Shown: positions 7,156 through 13,185 of the stretch, one piece after another
Layout of the letters: the number at the start of each line of letters is the position of its first letter
Numbering within the stretch: the first letter of the stretch is position 1
Virus record (IMG/VR): IMGVR_UViG_3300025168_000538
Location: 1-27,067 of that record
Source: a virus
Length of the DNA stretch: 27,067 nt
Direction: 5' to 3' (one strand)
Notes under the pieces: generated by a model
The model's database searches: none
What the model saw: only the letters and a program-made list of their open reading frames with translations
What the model was told of the DNA's origin: nothing
Program-made: the position numbers and the translations under genes

Positions 7156-7671
7156 ATGACACAAGAAGATAACTTTAAAAACTTATGCAACCTAACGACA
7201 AGTGTCTTAGGATTGCGTAAGGGTTCTTTAGCTTATAAAAGCCGTAAACAAGATTTACAAATAGCAAGATCTATAGCAAGTGTTATTGCTAGAATGGAAG
7301 ACGAAACACATCAGACAGTAATAGCATCAGTAATAAAAAGAAATAGAAGTTTGATATATCATTACGAAAAAATGCACAAGTCTAACTACTCAACTTTTCC
7401 GAAGTACAGAGATAAATTTAATATTGTGTATAATGCTTATGTAACAATTAAAGATTCTAAAAAATTATTTTATGACTTATTTGAACTTAAAGATTATTTA
7501 AGAAAAAATGGAGTTACTAATAGTAAAAATCATCAATTATCAATTAGGATTAAATCAGGTAAAGTAGGTACTGACATAAAACTTTCTTACAGAGATTTTT
7601 ATAATCAATTAGAAAATGTTAAGATTGCACTTCAGAATTATAAATATGAAACGGAAATAATTACTTTATGA
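7156..7671 (+). CDS. DnaA domain IV-like DNA-binding protein
   Basis: Residues 22-75 read SLAYKSRKQDLQIARSIASV followed by IARMEDETHQTVIASVIKRNRSLIYHYEKMH. This parallels the helix-turn-helix domain IV of DnaA (Arg-rich start, bulky ARxIA helix, recognition helix with R/S/hxxxxxxxH), the part that binds DnaA boxes. The AAA+ ATPase part is absent. The remaining 100 residues are a basic mixed region without recognised motifs. The gene starts one base after the DUF3127 stop and overlaps the replisome gene by 4 bases, so a role in origin recognition or transcriptional regulation of host DnaA targets is plausible. Confidence in the coding call is high and in the fold moderate. Confidence 0.6.
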   Translation: MTQEDNFKNLCNLTTSVLGLRKGSLAYKSRKQDLQIARSIASVIARMEDETHQTVIASVIKRNRSLIYHYEKMHKSNYSTFPKYRDKFNIVYNAYVTIKDSKKLFYDLFELKDYLRKNGVTNSKNHQLSIRIKSGKVGTDIKLSYRDFYNQLENVKIALQNYKYETEIITL

Positions 7672-8276
7672 AAGAGAAGCCTAACTACTACGCAATAATA
7701 CCTTCTGAAGTAAGATACAGTAAAGACTTAATACCTAACGCTAAATTACTTTATGCAGAGATTACAGCTTTGTGTAATATGAACGGTAAATGCACAGCAT
7801 CAACTGAATATTTTTGCAGACTTTATGAGGTTAGTAAAGTTTCAGTACAAAAGTGGTTAAAGAATTTAGAAGATAATAATCATATTATGCGAGTAAATAA
7901 ATATAAGCCATATAGCAAACAAATAGAGTGTAGGGTAATAACTTTAGTTAATGTGCCTAGTAAAGAAAAGTTAACAGATAATACTAATATAAATATAACT
8001 AATACTAATCTTACAGATAGTAATAATAAGGCTTTCTTTAAAAAGCCAACTGTTGAAGAGGTACATCAATATTGTGAGAAAAGAAAAAATAAAGTATGTG
8101 CAGATGCGTTTATAGATTTTTATGAATCCAAAAATTTTATGATAGGTAAAAACAAAATGAAGGATTGGAAGGCTTGTGTCAGAACTTGGGAAAGTAGAGA
8201 GAAGAATAAACCAAAAACAATGAGTAAGTTAGATGTACAAATTAATGAATGGCAAAAAGCAAAAGAATTATTATGA
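7668..8276 (+). CDS. Replisome organiser/replication initiation protein
   Basis: The 202-residue protein has an N-terminal winged helix-turn-helix of the phage replication type, from YYAIIPSEVRYSKDLIPNAK through LLYAEITAL, ASTEYFCRLYEVSKVSVQKW and LKNLEDNNHI (residues 1-75). An Asn/Thr-rich linker (about 104-120) follows. The C-terminal domain contains PTVEEVHQYCEKR, FIDFYESKNFMIGKNKMKDW and VRTWE, common in DnaD-like replisome organisers. The likely job is to bind the phage origin and load the replicative helicase, which is not encoded nearby. The linker DNA is AT-rich with direct repeats, an arrangement like lambda ori inside gene O. Its stop overlaps the next start (ATGA). Confidence 0.75.
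   Translation: MKEKPNYYAIIPSEVRYSKDLIPNAKLLYAEITALCNMNGKCTASTEYFCRLYEVSKVSVQKWLKNLEDNNHIMRVNKYKPYSKQIECRVITLVNVPSKEKLTDNTNINITNTNLTDSNNKAFFKKPTVEEVHQYCEKRKNKVCADAFIDFYESKNFMIGKNKMKDWKACVRTWESREKNKPKTMSKLDVQINEWQKAKELL
7973..8030. repeat. AT-rich direct repeats in the replisome gene, candidate origin
   Basis: This 58-base stretch is nearly all A and T with repeated ACTAAT (three copies) and AATACTAAT (two copies), flanked by two copies of ACAGATA. It encodes the Asn/Thr-rich linker of the replisome organiser. Position between the DNA-binding and C-terminal domains is the same as lambda ori in gene O. The repeats may simply reflect the low-complexity linker. Confidence 0.4.
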
Positions 8277-8479
8277 ATATAGATTATAACGAAAATATTA
8301 TTGAAGACTTAGGTCTAACAGAACTTCAAGTATTAAACATTGTATCAGTTTGGTACACTAATGGAATGATACCTGACATATTACAAAATTCTAATGGGTG
8401 TGAGTTAGATGAAATATCTGATTGTTTATTTTTTAAAAAACTAGAAGAATTAAAAATATTAAAAAGTATTAAATTATGA
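8273..8479 (+). CDS. Hypothetical small protein, 68 aa
   Basis: The frame opens at ATG 8249, but ATG 8273 makes a classic ATGA overlap with the replisome stop, leaves MNIDYNENIIEDLGLTELQV as the N-terminus and is preferred. The protein is acidic and mostly helical, ending in FFKKLEELKILKSIKL. No family is recognised. The tight coupling on both sides (ATGA again at its end) suggests a replication accessory, such as a helicase loader partner, but this is inference from place only. Confidence 0.55.
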   Translation: MNIDYNENIIEDLGLTELQVLNIVSVWYTNGMIPDILQNSNGCELDEISDCLFFKKLEELKILKSIKL

Positions 8480-8844
8480 AACCATTAAAACAAGAAGAAC
8501 TACAAACACTTACTGAAAAGGTTTTAGACTTATTAGGAAAGACATCAGTAGAGATAGGACACAGATCAGACGCTCAAACTTTAGCAAGTCTAAGTAAGAT
8601 ATTTGCATCAGACTTAATACAAGAAAAACGTTTTGGAAATATGACTTGGAATCAAATCTTAGATGCTTTTCATATAGGAGTTAGATTTGGTAAAGATGAA
8701 CCATTCTTAAACATTAGAACTTTTTACAAATGGGTTTACGCTCACAAAAAAGTAATTGATGACGCAACTTATCAAGTAAGAACATTAGGAAACGATCCTA
8801 AACAAGTAAGATATTATCAAGAACCTATAAAATTATTAAAATGA
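8476..8844 (+). CDS. Hypothetical replication-region protein, 122 aa
   Basis: This helical protein of 122 residues includes LASLSKIFASDLIQEKRFGN, MTWNQILDAFHIGVRFGKDE and FLNIRTFYKWVYAHKKVID. The pattern is one I associate with uncharacterised proteins beside replisome genes in Bacteroidota phages; the family has no function known to me. It is coupled by ATGA overlaps to both neighbours. A helicase-loading or replisome-adaptor role would fit the setting, since neither helicase nor loader is otherwise seen. Confidence 0.6.
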   Translation: MKPLKQEELQTLTEKVLDLLGKTSVEIGHRSDAQTLASLSKIFASDLIQEKRFGNMTWNQILDAFHIGVRFGKDEPFLNIRTFYKWVYAHKKVIDDATYQVRTLGNDPKQVRYYQEPIKLLK

Positions 8845-9038
8845 AAAAAGAAAAATTATATGATCCTGAAAAAACAGGAACTTTTCAAATGATGTTTGGA
8901 ATGAAAAATACAAATAACTCAGGAAAAAAAATATATGAAAAAAAGAAGAAGTATTACTATAAAGATAAAAGAACTAAAAAATATGGAAATCAAAGAATTG
9001 AATTACTAAAAGAAAATAAAAATGAAGACAAAAGATAA
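8841..9038 (+). CDS. Small basic protein, 65 aa
   Basis: The product is 65 residues and extremely lysine-rich, for example KKIYEKKKKYYYKDKRTKKY in the middle, with a short start MKKEKLYDPEKTGTFQMMFG. It is coupled to its upstream neighbour by an ATGA overlap and overlaps the next gene by 17 bases. The charge suggests nucleic acid binding or simply reflects A-rich DNA. No family is recognised. Confidence 0.45.
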   Translation: MKKEKLYDPEKTGTFQMMFGMKNTNNSGKKIYEKKKKYYYKDKRTKKYGNQRIELLKENKNEDKR

Positions 9039-9318
9039 AGTAAAATATTGGCTAGAAAAGTACCCTAGTTTAAGAGATAATGACAATCGATTATGCTCAA
9101 ACATTTGGGCTGTAGAATTAATTGAAAAAGGTTTTAATGTAAGCCATTTCCTAGTTGTTTATGCAGCTAAGAAATTAACATCAGCTCCAAGCATTAAAAG
9201 AGCAAGGGCAAAGCTTCAGGAAGAAGAACCTAAATACAGAGGAGAAAAGTATAATCTTAGAAAAGGTATATTGCAAGACAAATGGCGTAAAGACTTAGGC
9301 TATGAAAAAAACAATTAG
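9022..9318 (+). CDS. Conserved phage protein upstream of NinG, 98 aa
   Basis: The protein reads KYPSLRDNDNRLCSNIWAVE near the start, then FLVVYAAKKLTSAPSIKRAR, AKLQEEEPKYRGEKYNLRKG. This is a pattern I recognise from small phage proteins that accompany recombination or replication genes, with no assigned function. It is basic and helical, which fits DNA binding. It overlaps both neighbours by 17 bases, so it is probably translated with NinG. Confidence 0.6.
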   Translation: MKTKDKVKYWLEKYPSLRDNDNRLCSNIWAVELIEKGFNVSHFLVVYAAKKLTSAPSIKRARAKLQEEEPKYRGEKYNLRKGILQDKWRKDLGYEKNN

Positions 9319-9712
9319 CAAACTAAAGAAAGAATTAGACAAGTGGTTTAGTCTTTACATAAGACTTAGGGAAGCTAACGAATTTGGTTATTGTCAGTGC
9401 ATAACTTGTAATGTGGTAAAACACTATAAGGACGGAATGCAGAACGGACACTTTCAGAGTAGGAAGCATTTATCTACTCGCTTCGATGAGGAGAATTGTC
9501 AAGTACAGTGTGTCAAGTGTAATGTTTATTCTTGGGGAGAGCAGTACAAATTCAGTCTAGCATTAGACTCTAAGTATGGAGAAGGTAAGGCAGAAGAATT
9601 ACAGTTTCTCGCTAGAACTACTTTAAAAATATCAAGAGTAGAATATGAAGAAAAGATAAGTTATTACAAAAACCTTGTTGAAAACTTAAAAGAAGAAAAA
9701 GGAATTTCGTAA
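9302..9712 (+). CDS. ninG: NinG-like recombination nuclease
   Basis: The 136-residue protein has an N-terminal coiled helix (ISKLKKELDKWFSLYIRLRE), then CQCITC at about residues 31-36, NGHFQSRKHLSTRFDEENC at about 48-66 and VQCVKCN just after. This Cys-x2-Cys / His / Cys-x2-Cys zinc layout is the HNH-like core of phage NinG (Rap), which acts on recombination intermediates such as Holliday junctions. Length is shorter than lambda NinG (about 200 residues) but usual for flavobacterial phages. It closes the first early operon; its stop is followed within 10 bases by a second promoter-like element. Confidence 0.8.
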   Translation: MKKTISKLKKELDKWFSLYIRLREANEFGYCQCITCNVVKHYKDGMQNGHFQSRKHLSTRFDEENCQVQCVKCNVYSWGEQYKFSLALDSKYGEGKAEELQFLARTTLKISRVEYEEKISYYKNLVENLKEEKGIS

Positions 9713-9721
9713 CTATTTAAG

Positions 9722-9729
9722 TATCTTTG
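9722..9729 (+). promoter_or_regulatory. Second Bacteroidota-type -7 promoter element
   Basis: TATCTTTG matches the Bacteroidota -7 consensus TAnnTTTG exactly. The ATG of the next gene begins 5 bases later, at or next to the expected transcription start, so the message may be leaderless. I see no good -33 TTTG at the expected distance, which lowers confidence. It would start the second early or middle gene block. Confidence 0.5.
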
Positions 9730-9733
9730 GCGT

Positions 9734-10090
9734 ATGACAGAACCAATCTATGCAAATGATGAACACAGAGTTATAATAGATACTTATATTACAATGTGTA
9801 AAGAGTTTGCAAAAGAAGTAAGTAATAAAAATAGATACGAAAATTACTTAGAGGTTGTGCAAATTATAATAGAATACCATAATGGATATGGACAAGGTGA
9901 TAGAGAAAATTTATTTTGGGAATGGTTGACTATTATACCAATAAACCTAGCTGTTGCAACAAATGGTTTCTTTGCAGGAATAGAAACTAAAGGCAACGCA
10001 TCAGTAGTTAGAGCTTACAGAGTTGTTTTAGATGAATTAGTACAAGAAACAGTTAATAAGATTGATAAGATAGAACCAATTAAAGAATAA
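9734..10090 (+). CDS. Hypothetical protein, 118 aa, first gene of second early block
   Basis: This 118-residue soluble helical protein includes DTYITMCKEFAKEVSNKNRY, a middle segment FWEWLTIIPINLAVATNGFF and a C-terminal EPIKE. The hydrophobic middle is too broken for a certain membrane span. No family is recognised. The ATG lies 5 bases after a TATCTTTG element, and a 2-base gap leads to the methyltransferase gene, so the two share a transcript. Confidence 0.6.
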   Translation: MTEPIYANDEHRVIIDTYITMCKEFAKEVSNKNRYENYLEVVQIIIEYHNGYGQGDRENLFWEWLTIIPINLAVATNGFFAGIETKGNASVVRAYRVVLDELVQETVNKIDKIEPIKE

Positions 10091-10092
10091 TT

Positions 10093-10923
10093 ATGAATGT
10101 ATTAAGTTTATTTGATGGAATGAGTTGTGGTCAGATAGCTTTAGAACGTGCAGGAATTAAAGTAGATAATTACTTTGCAGCAGAAATTAAGAAACACGCT
10201 ATTGAAGTAACACAACACAACTACCCCAATACAAAACAATTAGGAGATGTTACTAAAATTAATGGACTTAATCTTCCTAAAATAGATTTACTAATAGGAG
10301 GTAGTCCTTGTCAAGACTTTAGTAGAGCTAACAAAGAAAGAAAAGGAGTAGAGGGTTCTAAGTCTAGTTTATTCTTTGAATACATTAGACTTCTTAAAGA
10401 GTGTAAACCTAAATACTTTCTTTTGGAAAATGTTATAATGTCAGACTATAATTATTGGTTTATTTGTAATGAGTTAAACTGCGAACCTGTTAGAATATGT
10501 GGTAGTTTAGTAAGTGGTGCTTTAAGGGATAGACTTTATTGGACAAACATTCCACCATTCAGTTATGATCTAACAGGTAGATTGATTAGTAATATACCAC
10601 AACCTAAAGACAAAAAAATATATCTTCAAAATATCTTAGACAGTGGAACAACAAAGAAAAGGAAACACACTTGCTTAAATACAAAAAGTGGTTACCAAAC
10701 ACCTAATCAAGATTCTTTAATTCATAGAAACAAAACAACAGGAATGATAACCTTAATATATGAAAAAGATTGTGTTAGAACTGTTAATCAAAATGAATTA
10801 GAAAAACTACATAATATTCCTAAAGGATATACAAGTATTTTAAATCAAACAAAAGCAGGTGATTTGATTGGAGATGGGTGGTCAGTTGATGTAGCAACAC
10901 ATATTTTTAAAAATATTTTATAG
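10093..10923 (+). CDS. DNA (cytosine-5) methyltransferase, orphan
   Basis: The product has 276 residues and carries the C5-methyltransferase motifs in order: motif I SLFDGMSCG at residues 5-13 (S-adenosylmethionine binding), motif IV GGSPCQDFS at about 70-78 with the catalytic Cys, motif VI FLLENV at about 110-115, a motif VIII-like ALRDRLYWTN and motif X-like GDLIGDGWSVDVA near the end. The target-recognition part between VIII and X is short, as in small phage and DNMT3-like enzymes. No restriction enzyme is adjacent, so the likely role is to mask phage DNA from host restriction or alter gene expression. The next gene starts directly after its stop. Confidence 0.9.
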   Translation: MNVLSLFDGMSCGQIALERAGIKVDNYFAAEIKKHAIEVTQHNYPNTKQLGDVTKINGLNLPKIDLLIGGSPCQDFSRANKERKGVEGSKSSLFFEYIRLLKECKPKYFLLENVIMSDYNYWFICNELNCEPVRICGSLVSGALRDRLYWTNIPPFSYDLTGRLISNIPQPKDKKIYLQNILDSGTTKKRKHTCLNTKSGYQTPNQDSLIHRNKTTGMITLIYEKDCVRTVNQNELEKLHNIPKGYTSILNQTKAGDLIGDGWSVDVATHIFKNIL

Positions 10924-11490
10924 ATGACTGAGATATATTTAGAAATATCAAAGCTAACAGATAAGTTTAGGAATATGGCTTACGGACTTACATCTGATAA
11001 AAATGATGTCAACGATGCAGTGCAAGAATTAATGCTTTATCTAATACAGATGAATCCCTCTACATTAAAGACTATTTATGATAATGATGGAATTGATGGT
11101 GTTACAAGATATGGAGCAGTTGCCTTAAGACGTGCTTTAACAAGTCCAAGAAGTAATTACTATTATAAGTATAAGAAGTATTATTCACACATAGACAGCT
11201 TAACAAGTGCAGTTACTTATGATGAAATGGAAACAGGCGAAACAATACCATCTAAGCACCTTTACAACTTGCCTAATGAATTAGTAGACAATTATCAATG
11301 GACTAGCCTTGAAAAGATAGATAAAGCCTTAGAAAGCTTTTCTTGGTACGATTCTAAAATTTTTACTTTGTATTATTATGAATGTAATACATTAAGCTCA
11401 CTAGCTCAGAAGACTGGGATAAGTAGAAACAGCTTATTTACGACAATAGATAAAGTTAGAGTACAATTAAAAGATAAGTTAAGTGAATAA
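10924..11490 (+). CDS. Sigma-70 family-like protein, candidate late transcription factor
   Basis: This 188-residue protein has an N-terminal region like sigma region 2 (DKFRNMAYGLTSDKNDVNDA followed by VQELMLYLIQM). Its C-terminal region is like sigma region 4 (LEKIDKALESFSWYDSKIF at about 129-148, then TLSSLAQKTGISRNSLFTTI as a helix-turn-helix at about 156-176). Between them a basic, tyrosine-rich segment (SPRSNYYYKYKKYYSH) could contact DNA. Length is close to T4 gp55, the late sigma factor. The gene comes after the early operons and before the packaging and virion genes, four of which share an upstream TCTATTATATA motif, making it the best candidate to direct late transcription. A terminase small subunit-like or other helix-turn-helix role is the alternative. 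Confidence 0.6.
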   Translation: MTEIYLEISKLTDKFRNMAYGLTSDKNDVNDAVQELMLYLIQMNPSTLKTIYDNDGIDGVTRYGAVALRRALTSPRSNYYYKYKKYYSHIDSLTSAVTYDEMETGETIPSKHLYNLPNELVDNYQWTSLEKIDKALESFSWYDSKIFTLYYYECNTLSSLAQKTGISRNSLFTTIDKVRVQLKDKLSE

Positions 11491-11893
11491 GTTTTTTGTA
11501 CCTAAAGAAATATATGAAGATAGAATAGCTATCTGTAAAGGCTGTGAATTTTATTTTAAAATGACAGGAAATTGTAAAATTTGTTTGTGTTTTATGAAGC
11601 TGAAGTCCAAAATCAGCAGTCAATCTTGTCCAAAAGGCAAATGGCAGAAGACAACAGAAGTAGAAGTAAGAACAGATATACCTGAAGAAATAATACAAGA
11701 GATTATAGCTTTGTGGCCTGACTTAAAAACAGGAAGAGCAAAAGATCAAACTGCAAAAAAGAAAATGATTGAGATTTACAACACGTTATACAATACTAAC
11801 TACTCAACAGGTACTAATTGTGGTTCTTGTATAGCTGCTTGTTTTGATGGTATAAAAAAGATATATAAAGAATATGCAGGAAACAATTACTAA
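11483..11893 (+). CDS. Cys-rich zinc-binding-like protein, 136 aa
   Basis: The frame starts with GTG and overlaps the sigma-like gene by 8 bases; no ATG fits better. The N-terminal half contains CKGCEFYF, CKICLCFMKLK and SCPKGKW, five or more cysteines arranged as a probable zinc ribbon. The middle (PEEIIQEIIALWPDLKTGRA) is helical. The C-terminal GTNCGSCIAACFDGIKKIY adds three more cysteines. I know such Cys-rich proteins from several large phage groups, without function. A nucleic acid or RNA polymerase contact is possible given its coupling to the sigma-like gene. Confidence 0.65.
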   Translation: MNKFFVPKEIYEDRIAICKGCEFYFKMTGNCKICLCFMKLKSKISSQSCPKGKWQKTTEVEVRTDIPEEIIQEIIALWPDLKTGRAKDQTAKKKMIEIYNTLYNTNYSTGTNCGSCIAACFDGIKKIYKEYAGNNY

Positions 11894-11921
11894 TAAATAT
11901 AGGGTAAGACCTAAAAGCTTT

Positions 11922-11933
11922 TAATTTTTCAGT
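11922..11933. repeat. 12-base perfect palindrome
   Basis: TAAAAGCTTTTA is perfectly palindromic and followed by ATTTTTC. It lies in the 100-base gap between the Cys-rich gene and the next small gene. It might be an operator, or with the T run a weak terminator, but its centre leaves no loop for a strong hairpin. Confidence 0.3.
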
Positions 11934-11946
11934 CCTGTATAGTAGT

Positions 11947-11968
11947 GGGGGGGTGTGGTTACCTCCCC
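11947..11968 (+). promoter_or_regulatory. GC-rich RNA hairpin in intergenic gap
   Basis: Seven consecutive G residues (11947-11953) pair with CCTCCCC (11962-11968), giving a 7-base-pair stem with one G-U pair and loop TGTGGTTA. Such a GC-rich stem is striking in this AT-rich genome. No T run follows, so it is not a simple intrinsic terminator. It may act as a translation or RNA-stability element ahead of the small gene at 11994. Confidence 0.5.
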
Positions 11969-11993
11969 AATACAACTAACTAAAACAATAATT

Positions 11994-12164
11994 ATGCAAA
12001 GAACATACAAAACAATTAAATGGATATTGAAAGACAATATTAAAAAGAACGTAAGAAGTCTATGGACTTGGAAGGATGACAACTTTACTTGTATCTATGA
12101 AAACTATGATGGAGATGATAGAATATACACTTCAAGTCAATTACTAAAACTATTAAGCAAATGA
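11994..12164 (+). CDS. Hypothetical small protein, 56 aa
   Basis: An earlier GTG at 11955 lies inside the GC-rich hairpin, so ATG 11994, preceded by an A-rich leader, is preferred. The product is small and basic (MQRTYKTIKWILKDNIKKNV), then has aromatic and acidic stretches (LWTWKDDNFTCIYENYDGDD). It could be a single small beta domain. The stop overlaps the next start (ATGA). No family is recognised. Confidence 0.5.
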   Translation: MQRTYKTIKWILKDNIKKNVRSLWTWKDDNFTCIYENYDGDDRIYTSSQLLKLLSK

Positions 12165-12340
12165 TTATATTTACATTACTAGGAATATTTACAGCAATAT
12201 TTATTTTTACTGTTATTATTATGAGCGTCATAGAAGGCAAAGACAGAAACAAAACAAATGAAAAGATTGTAAGAAAAATGGATAAGGTAGAAACATTAAC
12301 AGGAGGATTAGAAAACGATAGGCTAAATGAAAGGAAATAG
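12161..12340 (+). CDS. Small membrane-anchored protein, 59 aa
   Basis: The frame has 59 codons, starting in an ATGA overlap with the previous gene and ending 14 bases inside the DUF3310 gene. The first 24 residues form one membrane span (IIFTLLGIFTAIFIFTVIIM), and the rest is a charged helix (EGKDRNKTNEKIVRKMDKVE, then TLTGGLENDRLNERK). A short anchor with a charged cytoplasmic or periplasmic helix is the layout of spanin subunits or of small membrane regulators. With no lysis genes beside it, a regulator or exclusion protein is equally possible. Confidence 0.5.
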   Translation: MIIFTLLGIFTAIFIFTVIIMSVIEGKDRNKTNEKIVRKMDKVETLTGGLENDRLNERK

Positions 12341-12536
12341 AATACCTAACTACTATATAGGAAAACGTTACAAGATAGAGGCTCGTAAGGTAATAGAGGA
12401 CTTTGATTTATCTTATAATGTTGGTACTGCCTGTTCATATCTGATGAGAGCAAATAGAAAACACGACTCCCCGATTGAGTGCATACAAAAGGCTATAAAC
12501 CACTTAGAGTTTGAATTAGATAAATTAAAGAGATGA
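12327..12536 (+). CDS. DUF3310 family protein
   Basis: At 69 residues this matches the small DUF3310 domain common in phages: IPNYYIGKRYKIEARKVIED, FDLSYNVGTACSYLMRANRK, then IECIQKAINHLEFELDKLK. The helical layout with N-x-G and YLxRA patterns resembles MazG-like nucleotide pyrophosphohydrolase accessories, and the family is sometimes called nucleotide kinase-like, though its function is not established. It overlaps the membrane protein gene before it and, by 4 bases (ATGA), the gene after it. Confidence 0.7.
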   Translation: MKGNRIPNYYIGKRYKIEARKVIEDFDLSYNVGTACSYLMRANRKHDSPIECIQKAINHLEFELDKLKR

Positions 12537-12787
12537 CATTATACACTTGCGAATGTGGAAAAGAAAGTAAAGAAATTGCAAAGGCTACAATAGTCTATAG
12601 AGAAAAAAAATGGGTAGCAAAGGAAGCTCAATGCAGTTGTGGTAAATATATGACTAGCGAACCAACAGAAGGCATACCAACTTTACAAAGAACAGAGCCT
12701 AGTCTTACTAAGAACAGAGATAAGCTATGGGCAGGAGCAAAAGAAAAGCTAGTAGGCGAAAGAGGAATCAATGAACCCTTTGACTAA
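12533..12787 (+). CDS. Small zinc-ribbon-like protein, 84 aa
   Basis: The N-terminal half has CECGKES and, 25 residues later, CSCGKYM, two Cys-x-Cys pairs that could form a zinc ribbon. The C-terminal half reads GIPTLQRTEPSLTKNRDKLW and AKEKLVGERGINEPFD, a pattern I associate with proteins next to NinB in Bacteroidota phages. The function is unknown. It starts in an ATGA overlap and its stop overlaps the NinB-like start by one base. Confidence 0.55.
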   Translation: MTLYTCECGKESKEIAKATIVYREKKWVAKEAQCSCGKYMTSEPTEGIPTLQRTEPSLTKNRDKLWAGAKEKLVGERGINEPFD

Positions 12788-13170
12788 TGAAGTTCGTAAT
12801 TAAGGACAGTAGAGATAAGCAAAGCCTATTTAGTTACCTAAAAGAATTAGAGAACGATTACATAGTCAGCGTAAAGAAACAAAGAAACACACGTAGCAAT
12901 ATGCAGAACAGTTATTACTGGAAATGTATCGTACAAGGACTAGCAGAAGAACTAGGATATTTTCCTAATGAGATGCACGATGTACTAAGAGCTAAGTTTT
13001 TATCTGAATATGAAATGATCAGTATCAATGATAACCAAATAGCATTAAATAAAATAGGAAGTACAACAGCACTTAATACTAAAGCCTTTGAAGTATATAC
13101 AGAACAAATAAGAGTATGGGCTATGACTGACTTGGGTATCAGACTAATGCTACCAAACGAATACGAGTAA
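12787..13170 (+). CDS. ninB: NinB-like recombination protein
   Basis: The 127-residue protein contains SVKKQRNTRSNMQNSYYWKC, ELGYFPNEMHDVLRAKFL and TALNTKAFEVYTEQIRVWA, then MTDLGIRLMLPNE. This is the layout of the NinB/Orf family, which binds single-stranded DNA and can substitute for RecFOR in lambda recombination. It completes a recombination set with the Rad52-like, SSB-like and NinG proteins. The late-type TCTATTATATA motif begins at the very next base after its stop. Confidence 0.75.
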   Translation: MKFVIKDSRDKQSLFSYLKELENDYIVSVKKQRNTRSNMQNSYYWKCIVQGLAEELGYFPNEMHDVLRAKFLSEYEMISINDNQIALNKIGSTTALNTKAFEVYTEQIRVWAMTDLGIRLMLPNEYE

Positions 13171-13185
13171 TTTCTATTATATAAT
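13171..13185 (+). promoter_or_regulatory. Late promoter-like motif, copy 1
   Basis: TTTCTATTATATAAT occupies exactly the space between the NinB stop and the small terminase ATG. It shares TCTATTATATA with three other sites. If TATTAT (13175-13180) is a -10-like element, transcription would start at the A of the ATG, giving a leaderless message. Confidence 0.6.

Noticed and set aside
7973-8030. Short repeats considered as a CRISPR array
   Set aside because: Repeat units are only 6-9 bases, AT-rich and without uniform spacers, and they are inside a coding gene. A linker or origin is a better reading.
11456-11698. Minus-strand open frame, 80 codons, aromatic-rich product
   Set aside because: It is antisense to the overlap of the sigma-like and Cys-rich genes, both clearly coding, and its composition is that of reversed A-rich codons.
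11955-11993. GTG at 11955 as start of the small gene at 11994
   Set aside because: The GTG is inside the GC-rich hairpin and would add 13 residues of poor coding character; the ATG at 11994 has an A-rich leader typical of this genome.
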